A stretch of DNA of 10,000 nucleotides from Methanospirillum hungatei (GTDB lineage Archaea; Halobacteriota; Methanomicrobia; Methanomicrobiales; Methanospirillaceae): positions 1 to 10,000 of the forward strand of contig NZ_JAIWNS010000066.1 of the NCBI RefSeq assembly GCF_020216685.1. Direction: 5' to 3'. Shown here piece after piece: positions 1-6,101 of the stretch. The notes under the pieces were generated by a model. That model ran no database searches. It saw only the letters and a list, made by a program, of their open reading frames with translations, and was not told where the DNA came from. The position numbers and the translations under genes were made by a program. Every line of letters starts with the position of its first letter. Position 1 is the stretch's first letter.

Positions 1-208
1 CATGATCCCGCACACCATATAACCGGCCGGCCGTGATCACCTGATCTGATGATGGATCATGCCCTGCTTCATTGTATTCTGCTCTTATTTCTGCTATTGT
101 GTGTGAACGCCTGAACTCATGAGGATACATCGGTACCCCGGCCTCGATAAGCTGCTGACGTTTCGCCAGTCTTTGATCATCAAACTGAATAGATGGATTA
201 TCCTGCAT
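1..208 (-). CDS. lysS: Lysyl-tRNA synthetase, class II (N-terminal part, runs off the window)
   Basis: This is the first 69 codons of a gene that continues beyond base 1. Reading the minus strand from an ATG at 208-206 gives a protein starting MQDNPSIQFDDQRLAKRQQL and containing RRSHTIAEIRAEY and then ITAGRLYGVRDH. The charged N-terminal helix, the R-x-H-T-x-A-E segment and the AGR motif that opens the OB-fold anticodon-binding domain are the usual start of class II LysS, which charges tRNA-Lys with lysine in the cytoplasm. A GGAG Shine-Dalgarno sequence lies at 215-218, six bases before the ATG, which supports this start. The catalytic domain is outside the window, so the class call rests on the N-terminus only. 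AspRS/AsnRS have a similar OB fold but a different lead-in. The gene lies downstream of the PEGA gene on the same strand with a 128-base gap. Confidence 0.85.
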   Translation of the reverse strand, partial: MQDNPSIQFDDQRLAKRQQLIEAGVPMYPHEFRRSHTIAEIRAEYNEAGHDPSSDQVITAGRLYGVRDH

Positions 209-300
209 GAAAAACTCCGAGATTTCAGGTGTTATAAGAGGTCGATATGTTCCCCATATCCCATGCCCTGATCTAAACTCTCTACATATTGCCCGGCACG

Positions 301-310
301 GTATATATCA
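301..310 (-). promoter_or_regulatory. Candidate TATA box for lysS
   Basis: The minus strand reads TGATATATAC here, in the gap between the PEGA stop codon and the lysS start. A start site about 25 bases downstream would give a leader of roughly 70 bases carrying the GGAG site. Another TATA-like element (CTTATAAC, about 231-238) lies too close to the start to leave the GGAG site in the transcript. The pyrimidine-rich stretch on the minus strand at 314-331 could act as a terminator for the PEGA gene. No experimental support is available. Confidence 0.3.
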
Positions 311-336
311 GCACGGAAAGAAGGAGAAGGGATCTC

Positions 337-1638
337 TTATACTCTTCTTGAAAAGAGGACCAGTACAAGAGCCAGAACTGCGATGATCACCGGTATAGCC
401 GGCCCCGGAGTCCCCTCTGCCTTTTCCGGTTCGGGCGTGAGGACCGTATTTACCTGCAGCACCTGACCTGGGATCAGTTCTACCTGTGATGAGTAGTCCT
501 GGTATCCTGCAAGGAACAACCGGTAGGCATGTTTCCCTGCGCAGACGGTGTCTATGGTTGCCGGCGTAACCCCGACAAAGGAGCCGTCAATGTATATCTC
601 TGCGCCGGCTGGTTCGGTGTTCAGGATAAGTTTACCACAGTCCTGCGGCATGGGACTTGGGTTCAGTCTGGCTGATACCGGCGTTACCTCACCTGCCCGT
701 ACATCTACCAGTGTTGAGTAGTCCTCGTAATTTCTGATACTCATGTAGACTTTATGCTGGCCCGGACTCATACCGGTCAGTTCAAGCGGCCTGCCGGTCT
801 CTGTCGTTCCTCTGAACTGATCATCCACAAATACTGATGCTCCGGGAGGATCTGATGTGATGACAAGTGCCCCGTCAGATGTTTTTGTCACCGGTTTTAA
901 GGCTGTTTCAATGACTGTTACCTGACGGTTGCTGACCACTACCCATTGCTCGGAATCTTCAAACCCCGCCTTTGTTATGAGGACACGACGTTTTCCAGGC
1001 GGGATATTTCCTATCACTGTGTTCGTGGTCCCTGAATAAACCCCATCTACATACACCGATGCTCCGCCAGGGGTAGTACTGACCTGCAGGGATCCTGCCC
1101 CAGAACGGATCGTCATATTCGCATGAAGCCTGGTCACCTGGCCGGGAAGAACATCAATATTGACCACATAGGGCTCAAACCCGGAGAGAAACAGAGAGAC
1201 CAGATGTGTCCCGGTGCTGATATCCCGGTATGTCCAGGGTGTCATCTGACCCATGCCATTATCCACCGTGACTAAAGCTCCTGAAGGAGAAGATGTAACG
1301 TCAAGAGTTCCAAAGGGAGAGACCGGGATTAATGAGACTTTTATGGGAACTACCTGACCGGCAGCAGGGGTTCCTGCAATATTCTGCTCCCATATCTCAT
1401 ATCCCTGCATCATAACCCGGATCCGTGTCCCATCCGTCTGATTACGGGCAGGTATCAGAACCGGAGTTTCTCCCATAAACTGTGAGCCGATAAAGACATC
1501 TGCCCCCTCAGGAACTGATGTCACTTCAAAATATCCTGTTTTCTCTTCTGCCATTGCAGCAGGAAACAGAATACAGCACATACAGATGCAAAATAATGAA
1601 ACCCAGATTCTAAAGCTCTGAAACACATAAATCTGCAT
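337..1638 (-). CDS. Exported PEGA-repeat protein with C-terminal membrane anchor
   Basis: This encodes a 433-residue surface protein of unknown partner. Residues 1-30 are a hydrophobic signal peptide (MQIYVFQSF, then a Cys-rich core and FPAAMA). Five PEGA repeats of 70-79 residues begin near residues 35, 110, 182, 256 and 335. Each opens with a strand of the type G-x-L-x-V-x-S-x-P-x-GA and continues with a V-x-V-D-G-like strand, and several show the later PG-x(H/Q) turn and GY/GF. Residues 413-433 are a hydrophobic helix ending in SRRV, preceded by TPGP. PEGA domains are short beta-rich modules common in surface proteins of methanogens; a role in envelope structure or binding is inference. 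The open frame extends upstream to 1800, but that part overlaps the divergent gene's leader and lacks a signal-like start. An ATG at 1647 is an equally possible start. There is no Shine-Dalgarno site, so a leaderless transcript is likely. Confidence 0.85.
   Translation of the reverse strand: MQIYVFQSFRIWVSLFCICMCCILFPAAMAEEKTGYFEVTSVPEGADVFIGSQFMGETPVLIPARNQTDGTRIRVMMQGYEIWEQNIAGTPAAGQVVPIKVSLIPVSPFGTLDVTSSPSGALVTVDNGMGQMTPWTYRDISTGTHLVSLFLSGFEPYVVNIDVLPGQVTRLHANMTIRSGAGSLQVSTTPGGASVYVDGVYSGTTNTVIGNIPPGKRRVLITKAGFEDSEQWVVVSNRQVTVIETALKPVTKTSDGALVITSDPPGASVFVDDQFRGTTETGRPLELTGMSPGQHKVYMSIRNYEDYSTLVDVRAGEVTPVSARLNPSPMPQDCGKLILNTEPAGAEIYIDGSFVGVTPATIDTVCAGKHAYRLFLAGYQDYSSQVELIPGQVLQVNTVLTPEPEKAEGTPGPAIPVIIAVLALVLVLFSRRV
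433..1536 (-). repeat. Five tandem PEGA repeats inside the exported protein
   Basis: Approximate units on the minus strand are 1312-1536, 1096-1311, 874-1095, 637-873 and 433-636. They are similar at protein level (PEGA, PSGA, PGGA, PPGA and PAGA at the signature position) but clearly diverged in DNA, so the array is old and not a recent tandem duplication. Confidence 0.8.
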
Positions 1639-1666
1639 ATTGAACATATCAGTATTCGTCAGGCCA

Positions 1667-1674
1667 GATAATAG
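1667..1674 (-). promoter_or_regulatory. Candidate TATA-like element for the PEGA gene
   Basis: The minus strand reads CTATTATC here, centred about 27 bases before position 1644. This fits a transcript starting at or just before the ATG codons at 1647 and 1638, in line with the missing Shine-Dalgarno site. The match to an archaeal TATA box is weak. Confidence 0.3.
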
Positions 1675-1710
1675 AAGATGTGATTGACCAGAGAGAGGAC
1701 CCTCAAGAGC

Positions 1711-1720
1711 CTTATATTTC
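1711..1720 (+). promoter_or_regulatory. Candidate TATA box for the subtilisin-fold gene
   Basis: The plus strand reads CTTATATTTC. Transcription would start near 1740 and give a leader of about 60 bases before the ATG at 1801. Together with the element at 1667-1674 it makes a compact divergent promoter region in which both genes could be controlled jointly. Confidence 0.4.
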
Positions 1721-1753
1721 ATGGATACATAGCTCATCAAACAGGAAAGTATC

Positions 1754-1796
1754 CTGAAGAGGGGCTTTTGTCTGGTCTTCAGATCCGGGGGATCTG
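1754..1796 (+). promoter_or_regulatory. Two overlapping inverted repeats in the leader of the subtilisin-fold gene
   Basis: CTGAAGA (1754-1760) pairs with TCTTCAG (1776-1782) around a 15-base loop. CAGATCC (1780-1786) pairs with GGATCTG (1790-1796) around a GGG loop. The two stems share bases 1780-1782, so both cannot form completely at once. The second stem covers the only purine-rich candidate ribosome binding site (GGGGGAT) and ends four bases before the ATG. Control of translation by structure is inference; the pairing itself is visible. Confidence 0.35.
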
Positions 1797-1800
1797 TCAA

Positions 1801-3189
1801 ATGGGGTGCATAAAGGTACTTGTTTTGTGTGTGGTACTTGGGTATATCTGCCTGAGCTCATGCGCTATGAAGACAGATACTGCATCCCTGACATCTTCTT
1901 TTGATGACTCAACCATAGTCACCTGCGTTGGCTCCCTGCAGACCGAAGGGGATCTTCTGGTCAGAAGTAATGGCATTCGGGAAGTATTTGGTGCATCAGG
2001 AAAAGGCATTAAAGTTGGAGTCATCGGAAACGGAGCCGAGTCCCTGGAACTGTCCCAAAGGATGGGAGAACTGGGACCGGTAACCCTGTATGAGAGAGGG
2101 ACCGGAGATGAAGGGACGGCAATGCTTGAGATCATCCATGACATTGCACCTGATGCAGAACTCTGTTTTCATGCGTATGGAGGAAATTCAGACGAATTTA
2201 AACGAGCTGTCTCTACACTGGCTGATGCCGGATGCCGGATCATCTGTGATGACCTCTGTTTTTTCAGGCAGCCATTTCTCGAAGATGGAGATGTTGTAGA
2301 TCATATCAGAGAGGTCCTGAAATCTCATCCGGATTGCATCTATGTTACCGTTTCAGGCAATTTTGCTTCACTTCATTATCAGAAGCCTTGGAAACCGGGC
2401 TTTAGTATCGGACCAGAGCAGACGGTCCATGACTTTGGTGATGGATACTCTGCAATTCCCATGATCCTCAAACCTGATGATGAGGTCATCATTACCTTAC
2501 AATGGGATGATCCATGGGGAGGGGCGGTTCATGACTATGACCTCTTCCTTACCGATCCAGGGAAAGGGGAGGTCGTTGCAACGAGTATGAATATCCAGGA
2601 GGATACCGGAGAGCCGTTTGAACATCTGGTCTACAGAAATGAGATGAACGAATCCAGGCGGATATCATTGTCAATTATACGAAACGGTGAAAATATCACG
2701 CCGAATATTCTTGAAATGTATATCAGGAATATCGATCCACGCCAGGTTGAATCAGAGATCGTAAAGGATCCAGTTGATTCCATTTTTGGCCACGCGGCAC
2801 TTGAGGAAGTGGTAACAGTCGGATCGGTCGGGATCGAAACACCGTATTTGATTTCACCGGATTCATCCCAGGGGCCGGTTACTATCCGGATACCTGAACC
2901 ATCCAGACGGTGGAAACCGGATATCTGTGCACCGACGAATGTACAGGTCAGCGGTGCCGGAAGTTTCCCGGTTCCTTTCCCCGGTACAAGTGCCGCAGCA
3001 CCCCATGTTGCCGGAGTCATCGCACAATTACTGAGTTCTTTTCCTGATGTGTCACGGGATGATCTCTTGAAAGCATTGTATTCAAATGCGTTTGATCTGG
3101 GAGAACCGGGCTGGGACCCTACCTATGGATATGGGTTGATAGATGCTGTAAAAGCGTTTCAGTTCCTGTTGGAAGGCAGAAATCAGTAA
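1801..3189 (+). CDS. Exported subtilisin-fold (S8-like) protein with altered catalytic residues
   Basis: This encodes a 462-residue protein. Residues 1-22 are a signal peptide ending LSSC, which matches a lipobox with Cys21, so it may be a lipoprotein. The subtilisin fold is shown by VGVIGNG (72-78, first catalytic strand), DEGTAMLEIIHDIAP (from 103), VSGN (184-187, oxyanion Asn) and GTSAAAPHVAG (from 395, nucleophile Ser397), followed by the usual C-terminal YGYGLIDA. The catalytic Asp position is Gly76 or Asn77 and the HGT motif is EGT, with Glu104 in place of His. Between Asn187 and Ser397 lies an insert of about 100 residues with LQWDDPWGG and DYDLFLTD, resembling the beta-sandwich pre-peptidase C-terminal domain. 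Related proteins with Glu at the His position exist, and sedolisins use Ser-Glu-Asp. It may therefore be an unusual peptidase or a binding protein that has lost activity. The ATG at 1801 is chosen because the signal peptide starts there; the frame is open from 1684. Confidence 0.8.
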   Translation: MGCIKVLVLCVVLGYICLSSCAMKTDTASLTSSFDDSTIVTCVGSLQTEGDLLVRSNGIREVFGASGKGIKVGVIGNGAESLELSQRMGELGPVTLYERGTGDEGTAMLEIIHDIAPDAELCFHAYGGNSDEFKRAVSTLADAGCRIICDDLCFFRQPFLEDGDVVDHIREVLKSHPDCIYVTVSGNFASLHYQKPWKPGFSIGPEQTVHDFGDGYSAIPMILKPDDEVIITLQWDDPWGGAVHDYDLFLTDPGKGEVVATSMNIQEDTGEPFEHLVYRNEMNESRRISLSIIRNGENITPNILEMYIRNIDPRQVESEIVKDPVDSIFGHAALEEVVTVGSVGIETPYLISPDSSQGPVTIRIPEPSRRWKPDICAPTNVQVSGAGSFPVPFPGTSAAAPHVAGVIAQLLSSFPDVSRDDLLKALYSNAFDLGEPGWDPTYGYGLIDAVKAFQFLLEGRNQ

Positions 3190-3222
3190 ACCGGCTATTA
3201 TAATCCATTGTCATGGGATACT

Positions 3223-3648
3223 CTAATCACTCCGGTCCCGGGCTTGGATAGTATACACCGAACGAATCTGCATCTCAAGATGTTCTTTTGGAAGTGCCCC
3301 TGAAACTCTATGAATAATCGTGCCATTCTGAAAGAAAAACAGGGAGGGTATAGCGGATATTCCAAACTGATATGCAATCTGCTGATTTTCATCGGTATTA
3401 CATTTGGCAAACCGGATTCTTCCGGCATATTCTGCCGCCAGCTGTTCGATAACCGGAGCTAGCATCTTGCAGGGGCCACACCAGGGAGCCCAGAAATCAA
3501 TGATAATATTCGGGTTTTCACGGATTATCCTGGAAAAATTATCCTGCGTGACAATAAGAATTCCTTCACGGGCCGATGGCGGGGTCATTATGCGCTGTTT
3601 GATCTCCTCCATTCTTTTTGCCCGTAACCGCTCAAGTTCCTCATCCAT
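3223..3648 (-). CDS. Thioredoxin with charged N-terminal helix
   Basis: This encodes 141 residues. The redox centre WCGPC is at residues 56-60 in the context DFWAPWCGPCKML, and the cis-proline loop AIPSLF is at about 100-105, both standard for thioredoxin, a cytoplasmic disulfide reductase. Residues 1-21 (MDEELERLRAKRMEEIKQRI) form a charged helix before the fold, an extension seen in some archaeal thioredoxins. The frame is open up to 3726, but the added residues would cross a TATA-like element and have no ribosome binding site. The ATG at 3648 lies about 28 bases from a TTTTTAAA stretch (minus strand, about 3673-3680), which fits a leaderless message. The gene converges on the subtilisin-fold gene with a 33-base gap holding only a weak imperfect hairpin (3203-3219). 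It lies back to back with tRNA-iMet. Confidence 0.9.
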   Translation of the reverse strand: MDEELERLRAKRMEEIKQRIMTPPSAREGILIVTQDNFSRIIRENPNIIIDFWAPWCGPCKMLAPVIEQLAAEYAGRIRFAKCNTDENQQIAYQFGISAIPSLFFFQNGTIIHRVSGALPKEHLEMQIRSVYTIQARDRSD

Positions 3649-3700
3649 AGATGATGATTGGCCGGGTGTTGGTTTAAAAATTCGCATCAGAGAAACGATA

Positions 3701-3710
3701 GATATATATC
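3701..3710. promoter_or_regulatory. Palindromic TATA element between thioredoxin and tRNA-iMet
   Basis: GATATATATC is its own reverse complement. On the plus strand it lies about 35 bases before the tRNA 5' end, which fits a start with a short leader. On the minus strand it would give a start near 3679 and a leader of about 30 bases for the thioredoxin. It is the only strong TATA-like sequence close to the tRNA. Direction in archaea is set by the flanking BRE, which is not obvious here. Confidence 0.45.
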
Positions 3711-3740
3711 TCCATCCGATAGACATTCATATCCACTTTT

Positions 3741-3815
3741 AGCGAGGTGGGGTAGTCAGGATATCCCGACGGGCTCATAACCCGTAGACCGATGGTTCAA
3801 ATCCATCCCTCGCTA
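3741..3815 (+). tRNA. Initiator tRNA-Met (CAT)
   Basis: A full cloverleaf is visible. The acceptor stem is AGCGAGG with CCTCGCT (3808-3814), the anticodon stem ACGGG/CCCGT surrounds loop CTCATAA with anticodon CAT at 3776-3778, the T arm is GATGG-TTCAAAT-CCATC, and the discriminator is A3815. The A1-U72 end pair and three consecutive G-C pairs at the base of the anticodon stem mark an archaeal initiator tRNA, not elongator Met or the Ile-CAU species. CCA is not encoded. The tRNA is delivered to the ribosome by aIF2, and aIF5B, encoded near the right edge of this window, acts at subunit joining. The next gene starts only 24 bases after it. Confidence 0.95.
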
Positions 3816-3839
3816 TACTTCTTTTCAGGTATTCTTCGT

Positions 3840-6101
3840 ATGATTCCTGATATTCACCAGGATTGCATTCAGGTAATCAGGAAGGCAGGCCTTTTAGAGA
3901 ATATCTATTCCCTGAGAAAGAGAAATCTCATCATCAAAGATTGTGATAGTATATCCTGTTTTTATGTCACCCTGGATGATCTCCGTCAGGTTATCATCTG
4001 GGATTGTTCCAAAGATACTGATATCGATGATGAGATAAAAAAAGAACTCATAATTCACCTGAAAAATACAGGTGCCTGTGCAGGATATCGAATTATCGGT
4101 AGTACCATCAGTCAGGTAATAAACGGGCAGAAAAGAGACCCTGAATTTTCCAATATAATAAAGCCCCTTCCTGAACTCATCCAAACAGGAATACTCTGTG
4201 AATCTGTTGATATTTCTGAATCTCTGGACAGATATCTGGATGCCATACACAAGACATTGTCCGGGGTTTTTTATCGGACCTATGGAGAGAGTGATCGGGA
4301 GAGACGGGAACTCCTGGTCCTTTCCGGCATTCTGAAAACCGTTACAGAGAAAATTTTGGAAATCTGCGGCATTGATTTTAATACGGTCCCTGAAGATTCC
4401 TGGATCTGTCATCTTGTGACGTGTGGATCTGCTATCCCTGGGTATCTGAAAGACGAACCTCCATGCTTTCCTGATCCGGTTACTCATTCCATGATGGTAC
4501 GAGAAGGGTGCTCTCTCCCGGTTCCTGAACCTATCAGGATACATCTTATAGACCCGGTCATTCTCGTTCGTGCGGTCAGCCGTCTGATGACGCGGGTCAG
4601 AGATCAGAACACGCGAAAGAAGGATTATATTGCCAGTACCTGCGATATCTCATCTCTTATCTCATCCCCGGTCTTTTTCCATGTCATCCGGTGCTTGAAG
4701 GAATCAGAAGGAACTCATGCCATCGTTGATCCGCAATCGGGCAATGGTGAATTATTGCTTCTTCTTCTCAGATCACATGCCGGAAAAGAGGATTCTCCCC
4801 ATGATCGGTTCAACAGAATTGCAGATACTGTCTTCTGTTCAGAACCCTCGTTTTCGTCGGTTATGCTGACCAGGTTCGGGCTGATACTCCATGCAATCGA
4901 TGGTAATTTCCTGCACCCTGACCTCTTTCAGCCCTGTAAGAAAGAACAGATGGATATCTTCCGGTCGCATATCAGGGTTGGAAATATCCTCTTTTCCAAA
5001 GAGATTACGAATGAATATCTCTCAGTACACGAAGCACAGGCAGCCGTTCATTCGCTAAGACCATCTGATGAAGACTGGCTGGATAGGATATCTCGTCCTG
5101 CCATGCTGATCACCGCTCCATGCAGACAAAAAGCCATGAAAGATCCGGAAGTACACCAGTACCTGTGTAAACACTTTTCATCCTACTCCTATGATGCAAT
5201 GACTGCATTGTATACTGCAGAATATGCAATCAGGAAAGAACACCAGTCATTTATTCTTCTCCCGTCAGCATGGCTTTCTGATATGCATGCCAGACCATTC
5301 AGGAAGATGATCCGGAGAAGCAGAGTAACTCATATCATCCTGGATGAACACTCACCTGGACAGGACCTGTCTGATACATGGTCATGCATCTGTGCAGGGA
5401 TTTTTTCACCATCAATCGGGATCACCCGATTTACCACGAATGGAACTATGGTATCATATCATCTGAACCGGGATGATCTGCCTGGAGAAGATGGGTGGAA
5501 CCTTGAAGATCCATTGGAGAGAGTCATTCTGAACTATCTCCTCAAAGATTCGGTATCACTCTCTGAGTACTGTCTTGGAGGCCTCTATACCCCGGAAGAC
5601 CTGTCTGAATATAACCATGAGGGGTCTTGGATATCACTAAAAGACACCACGGACGGTCTGCTGATTACTTCAGGAGATACTTATGAGAAGGCTGCAGATA
5701 TCATCATCAAGGGCCCGGATGAATACCTTGAAAGCCTGCTCGGATCACCCCTGATCAGGTGGTATTGCAGATATATGAGTAAAAACCAGCCTTCTCTCCA
5801 TCCGGAACACCTCATCTCTGCTATCCCGGTTCATCAGCCTGACTGGTATTGCCCTGAAGAGAGGGAGCATGTCAGGCAGATAACCAAATCTTTCCATGAA
5901 CGAGCCTTTCTCATACAGAGGCGTGAGTATGCCAGATCTTTTCATGACAAAGAGAGAATCGGAAAAAAACTTCAGCAGATTGAAGAGGAGATAAACTTTA
6001 GGGTGTGTTCCTTGTACCAGATCCCAAAAACCCTGCAGGACCGGCTGCTCACAGGAGAGGGGAATGATTCATCACTTCCTGAGATGATCATCTCTTCATG
6101 A
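3840..6101 (+). CDS. Degenerate Eco57I/type IIG-like adenine methyltransferase homologue, probably catalytically inactive
   Basis: This encodes 753 residues. The layout follows type IIG/Eco57I-like N6-adenine methyltransferases. VDPQSGNGELL (about 296-306) stands in place of the SAM-binding DPxxGxGxFL, FCSEPS (332-337) in place of the acidic motif II, and RVGNIL (379-384) matches the usual GNSL strand. A DAMTALYTAEYAI helix follows, then FILLPSAWL (about 471-479), LSEYCLGGLY (574-583) as the start of a target-recognition-like part, SAIPV near residue 660, and a C-terminal helix with EEEINFRVCSLYQIP like the closing segment of this family. The catalytic NPPY site is replaced by TAPC (425-428, bases 5112-5123) and the motif I Cys/Gly pattern is also altered. 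About 290 N-terminal residues are unrecognised, with no visible PD-ExK nuclease site. The ATG at 3840 with AGGT at 3827-3830 is preferred, since the open frame before it lies inside the tRNA. The stop overlaps the next start (ATGA). Confidence 0.65.
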   Translation: MIPDIHQDCIQVIRKAGLLENIYSLRKRNLIIKDCDSISCFYVTLDDLRQVIIWDCSKDTDIDDEIKKELIIHLKNTGACAGYRIIGSTISQVINGQKRDPEFSNIIKPLPELIQTGILCESVDISESLDRYLDAIHKTLSGVFYRTYGESDRERRELLVLSGILKTVTEKILEICGIDFNTVPEDSWICHLVTCGSAIPGYLKDEPPCFPDPVTHSMMVREGCSLPVPEPIRIHLIDPVILVRAVSRLMTRVRDQNTRKKDYIASTCDISSLISSPVFFHVIRCLKESEGTHAIVDPQSGNGELLLLLLRSHAGKEDSPHDRFNRIADTVFCSEPSFSSVMLTRFGLILHAIDGNFLHPDLFQPCKKEQMDIFRSHIRVGNILFSKEITNEYLSVHEAQAAVHSLRPSDEDWLDRISRPAMLITAPCRQKAMKDPEVHQYLCKHFSSYSYDAMTALYTAEYAIRKEHQSFILLPSAWLSDMHARPFRKMIRRSRVTHIILDEHSPGQDLSDTWSCICAGIFSPSIGITRFTTNGTMVSYHLNRDDLPGEDGWNLEDPLERVILNYLLKDSVSLSEYCLGGLYTPEDLSEYNHEGSWISLKDTTDGLLITSGDTYEKAADIIIKGPDEYLESLLGSPLIRWYCRYMSKNQPSLHPEHLISAIPVHQPDWYCPEEREHVRQITKSFHERAFLIQRREYARSFHDKERIGKKLQQIEEEINFRVCSLYQIPKTLQDRLLTGEGNDSSLPEMIISS

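Noticed and set aside
1639..1800. Extension of the PEGA reading frame upstream to 1800
   Set aside because: The added residues precede a good signal peptide, have no ribosome binding site, and would cover both promoter elements of the divergent gene.
3203..3219. Bidirectional terminator hairpin between the protease-like gene and thioredoxin
   Set aside because: The pairing ATCCAT with ATGGGAT is short, contains a bulge and has no T-run on either side.
3792..3839. Extension of the methyltransferase-like protein to an ATG at 3792
   Set aside because: That ATG is inside the T arm of tRNA-iMet; the ATG at 3840 has an AGGT site in front of it.
3894..4544. A 216-codon open frame on the minus strand
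   Set aside because: It lies wholly inside the methyltransferase-like gene, has no recognisable domain, and its sequence is a shadow of the plus-strand frame, which shows clear family motifs.
3741..6101. An integrated element using tRNA-iMet as attachment site
   Set aside because: No integrase, no second copy of the tRNA 3' end in the window, and the genes after it are coupled to ordinary metabolic content.
3840..6101. An active restriction-modification or BREX-type defence gene
   Set aside because: The catalytic NPPY motif is missing and no nuclease, specificity subunit or other defence gene is nearby.
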